NCBI GenBank assembly: GCA_030638935.1
Contig: DAOWDR010000261.1
Coordinates: forward strand, 1-11,174
DNA length: 11,174 nt
Source: Desulfobacteraceae bacterium
GTDB lineage: Bacteria; Desulfobacterota; Desulfobacteria; Desulfobacterales; Desulfobacteraceae
Direction of reading: 5' to 3'
Shown here: one piece after another, positions 6,780 to 11,174 of the stretch
How positions within the stretch are numbered: position 1 is the first letter of the stretch
Layout: the number at the start of each line of letters is the position of its first letter
Notes under the pieces: generated by a model
Told to the model about the DNA's origin: nothing
The model's input: the letters and a program-made list of their open reading frames with translations, nothing else
Database searches by the model: none
Made by a program: the position numbers and the translations under genes

Positions 6780-8804
6780 TTATTCAAACAGGATATCAAC
6801 CGCCTTTCCAACGGCAAGATCATCGGACAGATAGGGCAGGGTAACCTGGTCTCCATTACTGTTTTGTTCGTTGTATGCCCTGGTCACTTCAATGGCATTT
6901 TCATTTCCTGCCCAGTTTCTTCTGGCAACCCCGCCCATGACATCCCAGAGCATGGCGGATTGTATGATTTGGTCAACCCTGTCGCTGCCGTCCAGCACCA
7001 GGCCGAAGCCACCGTTGATGGCCTTGCCGATACCTGTGCCGCCGCCGTTGTGTAAAGCCACCATGGTCATTCCCCTGGCTGCATTGCCGGCAAAGCAATG
7101 GGTGGCCATGTCCGCACACACATTACTGCCGTCATGGATATTGGCGGTTTCCCTGAAGGGGGAGTCTGTACCGCCAGGATCATGGTGGTCCCGGCCCAGC
7201 ATAATGGGTGCCGATATTTCCTTGTTTCTCACCATTTCATTAAACTTCAAGGCAATGGCAACCCTTCCCGGGGCATCCTGGTAAAGTATCCTGGCCTGAC
7301 TTCCCACCACCAGTTTGTTTTTTTTTGCATCCCTGATCCAAATGTAGTTATCCCTGTCTTCAGGGCGTCTTTGGGGATCAATGCAGTCCATGGCTGCCTG
7401 GTCTGTCTTATCCAGGTCCTGGGGCTTGCCGCTGAGGCAGACCCACCTGAAAGGCCCGTATCCATAGTCAAAAATAGGCCCCATGATATCCTCAAAATAG
7501 GAAGGAAAGACAAACCCGTCCTTGGCATCCTTCCCGTTTCTGACAACTTCAACGACACCGGCATCAAAAACAGCCTTGAGAAAGGCGTTTCCATAATCAA
7601 AAAAATAGGTGCCCTTGGCTGCCATTGCCTGGATCTGTTCGTAATGTTTTTTAAGGCTCTCATCCACCAGTTTTTTAAATTTTTCCCTGTCATTGGCCAG
7701 CAACCTTGTTCTTTCCTCAAAACTGATGCCACAGGGGCAATAGCCTCCGTCATAGACAACATGGCAGGATGTCTGGTCGGACAAAAGATCCACCTTCAAA
7801 TCTTTCCCATTGAGAAATTCTATAAGGTCCACCACATTTCCGTGGTAGGCAATGGAGGTGTTCTGCTTTGCTGTTTTTGCTTCTTTTGCCGTGGTATAGA
7901 CGGTTTCAAGATCCTCTGTGACCACATCCACCCACCCCTGGCTGTGACGGGTTTCAATTCGGGAATAATCCACCTCCGCTGTAATGGAGACTGCTCCTGC
8001 AATTTTAGCCGCCTTGGGCTGTGCTCCGCTCATACCGCCAAGGCCCGAGGTTACGAATAACAAACCTGCCAGATCACCTTCTGCCGGGACCCCGCACATT
8101 TTGCGACCGGCATTTAAAAGAGTGTTATAGGTGCCGTGGACAATCCCCTGGGGACCGATGTACATCCATCCGCCCGCCGTCATCTGGCCATAGGAGGAAA
8201 CCCCCATCTGGGTGGCTACTTCCCAGTCATCCTGATTATCATAGAGTCCCACCATAAGCCCGTTGGTGATGATCACCCTGGGGTTGTCCGGTGAGGATTT
8301 AAAAAGGCCCAGGGGGTGGCCGGACTGCATCACCAGGGTTTGCTCACAGGTCATAACCGCCAAATATTTTTTAATCAGAAGATACTGCATCCAATTCTGG
8401 CAGACGCTGCCGGTTTCCCCATAGGTCACCAGTTCATAGGGGTATAGGGCAACATCAAAATCCAGGTTGTTATCAATCATCACCTGGATGGCTTTGGCCT
8501 CTTCACATGCTCCGGTATATTCATGTATGGGTTTGGCTTTGATCTGCCCCTTTGGGCGAAAACGGTAGCCATAAATCCTGCCCCGGGTGGTAAGTTCCTC
8601 TAAAAATTCAGGGATCAAAGTTTCATGAAGGGACTCCGGGATATATCGCAGGGCATTTTTCAATGCCGTTGCGGTCTGGTTCCGGTTCAGGCGAAATCCC
8701 CTGTCCGGTGCACGTCTGATTCCCTCTTTGAATTTTTTCACAGGGGGCAGTTCATCCCCGGGACGAATCTTCATGGATCTTTGGGCATTTTTTTTTAACA
8801 CCAT
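6780..8804 (-). CDS. hutU: Urocanate hydratase, long form
   Basis: A 674-residue urocanate hydratase, the second enzyme of histidine degradation, converting urocanate to 4-imidazolone-5-propionate with tightly bound NAD+ in the cytoplasm. Clear hallmarks are QSGHPLGLF, GQMTAGGWMYIGPQGIVHGT, the NAD loop VTSGLGGMSGAQPKAAKIAG, then GRDHHDPGGTDSPFRET and ALHNGGGTGIGKAINGGFGLVLDG. It is about 115 residues longer than the roughly 555-residue Pseudomonas and Bacillus enzymes and resembles, from memory, the animal-type long form. Where the short enzymes have Cys in PARxCWLG (Cys410 of P. putida), this protein reads PGRVAIAL. The ATG at 8804 is preferred because AAGGAG lies seven bases upstream; a TTG at 8834 has no such site. 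No hutH, hutI or hutG is visible nearby. Confidence 0.94.
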   Translation of the reverse strand: MVLKKNAQRSMKIRPGDELPPVKKFKEGIRRAPDRGFRLNRNQTATALKNALRYIPESLHETLIPEFLEELTTRGRIYGYRFRPKGQIKAKPIHEYTGACEEAKAIQVMIDNNLDFDVALYPYELVTYGETGSVCQNWMQYLLIKKYLAVMTCEQTLVMQSGHPLGLFKSSPDNPRVIITNGLMVGLYDNQDDWEVATQMGVSSYGQMTAGGWMYIGPQGIVHGTYNTLLNAGRKMCGVPAEGDLAGLLFVTSGLGGMSGAQPKAAKIAGAVSITAEVDYSRIETRHSQGWVDVVTEDLETVYTTAKEAKTAKQNTSIAYHGNVVDLIEFLNGKDLKVDLLSDQTSCHVVYDGGYCPCGISFEERTRLLANDREKFKKLVDESLKKHYEQIQAMAAKGTYFFDYGNAFLKAVFDAGVVEVVRNGKDAKDGFVFPSYFEDIMGPIFDYGYGPFRWVCLSGKPQDLDKTDQAAMDCIDPQRRPEDRDNYIWIRDAKKNKLVVGSQARILYQDAPGRVAIALKFNEMVRNKEISAPIMLGRDHHDPGGTDSPFRETANIHDGSNVCADMATHCFAGNAARGMTMVALHNGGGTGIGKAINGGFGLVLDGSDRVDQIIQSAMLWDVMGGVARRNWAGNENAIEVTRAYNEQNSNGDQVTLPYLSDDLAVGKAVDILFE

Positions 8805-8883
8805 TTTCATACTCCTTATTTTCAAATGATTCAATGATACGAAAATCAGGGATCAATGAAATCGTGACAGGGTTAGAATTCAA

Positions 8884-8897
8884 CTTGTATATACAAG
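8884..8897. promoter_or_regulatory. HutC/GntR-type operator of hutU
   Basis: CTTGTATATACAAG is a perfect 14-base palindrome. Its core GTATATAC fits the GT-N-TA-N-AC consensus of the HutC subfamily of GntR repressors, which control histidine-utilisation genes and respond to urocanate in Pseudomonas and relatives. It begins one base downstream of the predicted hutU -10 box, so a bound repressor would block the transcription start. No hutC gene lies in the window. Confidence 0.72.
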
Positions 8898-8927
8898 CTT
8901 ATACCAGCACCTATGCCTTGATGTCAA
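8898..8927 (-). promoter_or_regulatory. Sigma70-like promoter of hutU
   Basis: On the minus strand a perfect TTGACA (complement of 8922-8927), an 18-base spacer and TATAAG (complement of 8898-8903, five of six matches) form a good promoter about 95-120 bases upstream of the hutU start. The -35 box lies within a second symmetry, CTTGA-TG-TCAAG (8917-8928). The predicted start point falls inside the HutC-like palindrome. Confidence 0.68.
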
Positions 8928-9006
8928 GTTTTTTAGCCATGGCAATCCATGGATGGCTATACCAGGGATATACAGAGGATTCTACCTGCCCTTTGTTGAA
9001 TATTCT

Positions 9007-9035
9007 TTGCAATCTGGCCCTGGCTCATGTAAAAT
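9007..9035 (+). promoter_or_regulatory. Candidate sigma70 promoter of the hybrid kinase gene
   Basis: TTGCAA at 9007-9012 (four of six matches) and TAAAAT at 9030-9035 (five of six) are separated by 17 bases. The expected start, near 9042, leaves a leader of about 58 bases before the ATG at 9100. It supports that start over the earlier in-frame ATG at 8953. Confidence 0.5.
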
Positions 9036-9099
9036 AGGAAAACTTCCAAAAAAAATTGCCCTGAAATATTTACCTTCACCCTCTATTACAGAGAGAGAC

Positions 9100-10710
9100 A
9101 TGACCCAAAAATCAAACATTAATGAGTCGGGAAAACCTGATACCAAAAAAACAAAAAAGACCCTTGAAGAGCAACTCCATTTTTTCCAAACCCTGATTGA
9201 TACAATTCCAAACCCCATATTTTACAAGGATACGGAAGGTCTTTATTTGGGATGCAACAGGGCCTTTGAAACCTATATCGGTCTTAAAAAAAACAAATTG
9301 ATAGGGAAATCAGTCTATGATATCGCCCCTGAACACCTGGCAGTCACCTATCAAAAGGCAGATGAAAAATTGTTCAGGGAAAAGGGGACCCAAATTTATG
9401 AAGCCGCTGTCAAGTACAGCGATGGCAGTATTCATGATGTCATTTTCAACAAAGCAGTCTTTTTAAATAAAAAAGGGGCTGTGGCAGGCATGGTAGGTGT
9501 CATGGTGGATATCACCGAAAAAAAACAGGCAGAAAATGAAAAAAAAGACCTTCTGGACAAATTATATCAGGCCCAAAAGTCAGAGGCAATTGGGAATCTT
9601 TCAGCCGGCATTGCCCATGATTTTAACAATATTCTTTCGGGAATCCTTGGGTCATCACAACTGGCAAAATTGTATACTAACAATTTGCAAGAAGTTGATA
9701 ATGAACTTGATAAAATCATTAAAGGGACCCACAGAGCTGCAGATCTGGTTCAGCAAATACTTACCTTCAGCAGGCAATCGGAATATAAAAAACAACCCTT
9801 AAAGGTATCTATCCTGGTAAAGGAGGTCTTAAAATTAATCCGGGCCTCAATCCCATCCACCATAAAAATAAAAGAAAAGATTGATTCAAAAGCTATGATA
9901 ATGGCTGATCTGGGTAGGATTCATCAGGTCATCATGAACCTTTGCACCAATGCCTATCAAGCCATGGGCGAAACCGGCGGTGTGCTGACTGTGGGCACCA
10001 GAAAAATACAGGTTTCCCATGGAGACAGCATCCCAAACCTAAATCTTTTGCCGGGTAATTACCTTGTTTTAGAAGTCAGTGATAACGGCCGGGGGATTGC
10101 CCCCAAAGACATGGATAAAATTTTTGACCCTTATTTTACCAAAAAAACCCCGGATTCAGGCACAGGTCTCGGGCTATCTGTTGTCCACGGTATTGTTGAG
10201 GAACATAAAGGGCATATTAAAGTATCCAGCAAATTGGGCCGGGGATCGCTTTTTCAGGTTTTTTTTCCTATAACCGAGACACAAGTCCCACCAAAAATCC
10301 AGGAAAAAAATCTGATGGCCACTTTGTTCGGCACAGAAAAAATCATGATTGTTGATGATGAGGAATATATCCTGAACTCGACAAAGGGACTTTTAGAAGA
10401 TTTCGGATACACCCCCATCTCCTTTTCCAATGGTAAAGAGGCCCTGGAAAAATTCAACAAAAACCCCCAGGGGTTTGACCTGGTTATTACGGACATGACC
10501 ATGCCGGGCATGACAGGCAATGAGCTGGCTGCAAAAATTTTCGAAACAAGACCGGAAATACCAATCATTCTTTGCTCCGGGTACAGCCGGAAAGATGCCA
10601 TGGACAAGGCCGAAAAATTGGGAATCAAAGGATTCCTGCAAAAGCCGGTTAATCTGGAAGACCTGGCTATGATGGTCCGGAAGATACTTGATAAGGATGA
10701 GACCCCATGA
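9100..10710 (+). CDS. Soluble PAS-histidine kinase-receiver hybrid
   Basis: A 536-residue hybrid sensor kinase with no membrane segment, so a cytoplasmic sensor. Order: a short charged N-terminus; one PAS domain at about 25-142 (FFQTLIDTIPNPIFYKD to GVMVDITEKK); a linker helix; dimerisation/phosphoacceptor helix with SAGIAHDFNNILSG, predicted phosphohistidine His173; a GHKL ATPase with N-box NLCTNAYQAM, DNGRGI and GTGLGLSVVHGIV; and a C-terminal receiver at about 415-533 with acidic pair Asp419-Asp420, phosphoacceptor Asp465 (VITDMTMPG) and Lys515. There is no output domain, so phosphate probably moves on to a separate histidine phosphotransfer or regulator protein, or the receiver tunes the kinase. 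The ATG at 9100 follows a weak GAGAGA; an in-frame ATG at 8953 would precede the predicted promoter and adds 49 unremarkable residues. It diverges from hutU, but its ligand and target are unknown. Confidence 0.9.
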   Translation: MTQKSNINESGKPDTKKTKKTLEEQLHFFQTLIDTIPNPIFYKDTEGLYLGCNRAFETYIGLKKNKLIGKSVYDIAPEHLAVTYQKADEKLFREKGTQIYEAAVKYSDGSIHDVIFNKAVFLNKKGAVAGMVGVMVDITEKKQAENEKKDLLDKLYQAQKSEAIGNLSAGIAHDFNNILSGILGSSQLAKLYTNNLQEVDNELDKIIKGTHRAADLVQQILTFSRQSEYKKQPLKVSILVKEVLKLIRASIPSTIKIKEKIDSKAMIMADLGRIHQVIMNLCTNAYQAMGETGGVLTVGTRKIQVSHGDSIPNLNLLPGNYLVLEVSDNGRGIAPKDMDKIFDPYFTKKTPDSGTGLGLSVVHGIVEEHKGHIKVSSKLGRGSLFQVFFPITETQVPPKIQEKNLMATLFGTEKIMIVDDEEYILNSTKGLLEDFGYTPISFSNGKEALEKFNKNPQGFDLVITDMTMPGMTGNELAAKIFETRPEIPIILCSGYSRKDAMDKAEKLGIKGFLQKPVNLEDLAMMVRKILDKDETP

Positions 10711-10718
10711 TAATTTTC

Positions 10719-10795
10719 TTGCAAAGTTTGAACCGGACCCGGGCGATAGCTGATGGTATTTTGCAAAGTTTTATGATAATAGAAGTTTTATGATA
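10719..10795. repeat. Short direct repeats upstream of tdh
   Basis: TTGCAAAGTTT occurs at 10719-10729 and 10761-10771, 42 bases apart (four helical turns). AAGTTTTATGATA occurs at 10766-10778 and 10783-10795, 17 bases apart. They fill most of the gap between the kinase and tdh and run into the tdh -10 box. They could be tandem regulator sites or chance in AT-rich DNA. Confidence 0.5.
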
Positions 10796-10799
10796 TAAT
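10791..10799 (+). promoter_or_regulatory. Extended -10 promoter of tdh
   Basis: TGATATAAT at 10791-10799 contains a perfect TATAAT with the upstream TG of an extended -10 element. The matching -35 region (TTATGA, 10771-10776) is poor, so the extended element or an activator would be needed. It gives a leader of about 30 bases before tdh. Confidence 0.55.
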
Positions 10800-10835
10800 T
10801 CTAATATTTATTTCAATCAAACGGACCCTTTACAC

Positions 10836-11174
10836 ATGAAAACCATGAAGGCATTGGTAAAATCAAAACCAAAACCGGGAATATGGCTGGAAGAGGTACC
10901 GATTCCTGAGATCAAACACAATGACGTTTTGATCAAAATAATTAAAACCGCCATCTGTGGTACGGATATTCATATCTACAACTGGGATAAATGGTCCCAG
11001 AAAACCATTCCCGTGCCCATGCATGTTGGCCATGAATTTGTCGGCCGGATTGAGAAAATCGGTTCCCATGTGCTTGATTTCAAAAAAGGAGATCTGGTCT
11101 CGGGGAAAGGTCATCTGGTCTGCGGTCACTGCAGGAACTGCCTTGCCGGCCGCCGGCATTTATGCAATGACACC
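10836..11174 (+). CDS. tdh: L-threonine 3-dehydrogenase (5' part)
   Basis: The first 113 codons of a zinc- and NAD+-dependent medium-chain dehydrogenase that oxidises L-threonine to 2-amino-3-oxobutyrate; the gene runs off the window. The stretch KTAICGTDIHIYNW and the following WSQKTIPVP closely match E. coli Tdh as I recall it. The catalytic-zinc Cys is in AICGTD and the GHE motif is present. The structural-zinc pattern C-x2-C-x2-C-x7-C is visible in CGHCRNCLAGRRHLC. A second ATG at 10845 (MKALVK) aligns better with the E. coli N-terminus and is an equally possible start; neither has a strong ribosome binding site. The usual partner, 2-amino-3-ketobutyrate CoA ligase (kbl), would have to lie to the right if present. 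Confidence 0.9.
   Translation, partial: MKTMKALVKSKPKPGIWLEEVPIPEIKHNDVLIKIIKTAICGTDIHIYNWDKWSQKTIPVPMHVGHEFVGRIEKIGSHVLDFKKGDLVSGKGHLVCGHCRNCLAGRRHLCNDT

Noticed and set aside
7098..8060. A 320-codon open frame on the plus strand
   Set aside because: It lies wholly antisense to hutU, whose conserved motifs are unmistakable. Its composition is that of a reverse-strand shadow and it has no recognisable domain or ribosome binding site.
8934..8959. Inverted repeat TAGCCAT/ATGGCTA with an inner CCATGG pair
   Set aside because: Symmetric, but it overlaps neither predicted promoter core and resembles no known operator; kept only as a weak structure.
8953..9099. N-terminal extension of the hybrid kinase from the ATG at 8953
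   Set aside because: There is no ribosome binding site, a good promoter lies inside it (9007-9035), and the extra residues match no domain or signal peptide.
1..11174. Mobile elements, CRISPR arrays, tRNA or rRNA genes, defence or secondary-metabolite systems
   Set aside because: No transposase, integrase, repeat-spacer array, structured RNA gene or multi-gene system of this kind was seen on either strand.

Overview
The window looks like an ordinary chromosomal stretch from an anaerobic, amino-acid-oxidising bacterium, most likely a sulfate reducer of the Desulfobacterota (Desulfobacteraceae type). This rests on a ferredoxin-dependent four-subunit 2-oxoacid oxidoreductase, a PAS/histidine-kinase/receiver hybrid, an XRE-cupin regulator beside an acyl-CoA dehydrogenase, moderate GC content and AT-rich intergenic DNA. 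It is a judgement from gene content, not a database match.

Layout. Positions 1-3640 (+) form a tight operon: the 3' end of a ParA/CobQ-like protein, a small 2x[4Fe-4S] ferredoxin subunit, the alpha, beta and gamma subunits of a 2-oxoacid:ferredoxin oxidoreductase (Kor/Vor family), and a double-ACT-domain protein with a roughly 30-residue insert. A perfect 13-bp hairpin (3662-3691) separates it from a convergent leftward block. Read in its own direction, that block is a long-form urocanate hydratase (hutU, 8804-6780), a branched-chain aminotransferase (ilvE, 6602-5538) broken by one in-frame TAA, an XRE-cupin regulator (5432-4887) and an acyl-CoA dehydrogenase (4868-3714). A soluble hybrid sensor kinase (9100-10710, +) diverges from hutU. 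The 5' part of L-threonine 3-dehydrogenase (tdh, from 10836) runs off the right edge.

Function. The genes fit amino-acid catabolism. Aminotransferase, 2-oxoacid:ferredoxin oxidoreductase and acyl-CoA dehydrogenase are the first three steps of anaerobic branched-chain amino-acid oxidation. hutU belongs to histidine breakdown and tdh to threonine breakdown. That they work as one pathway is inferred from proximity.

Regulation. The clearest signals are a sigma70-like hutU promoter whose start region is covered by the perfect palindrome CTTGTATATACAAG, a HutC/GntR-type operator; a TetR-like palindrome TGAGCGCTCGCTCA upstream of the XRE-cupin gene; good candidate promoters for ilvE, the kinase gene and tdh; and short direct repeats before tdh. 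I see no mobile element, CRISPR array, tRNA or rRNA, and no clearly novel multi-gene system. The items most worth checking are the ilvE nonsense codon, the hut operator and the ACT-domain insert.
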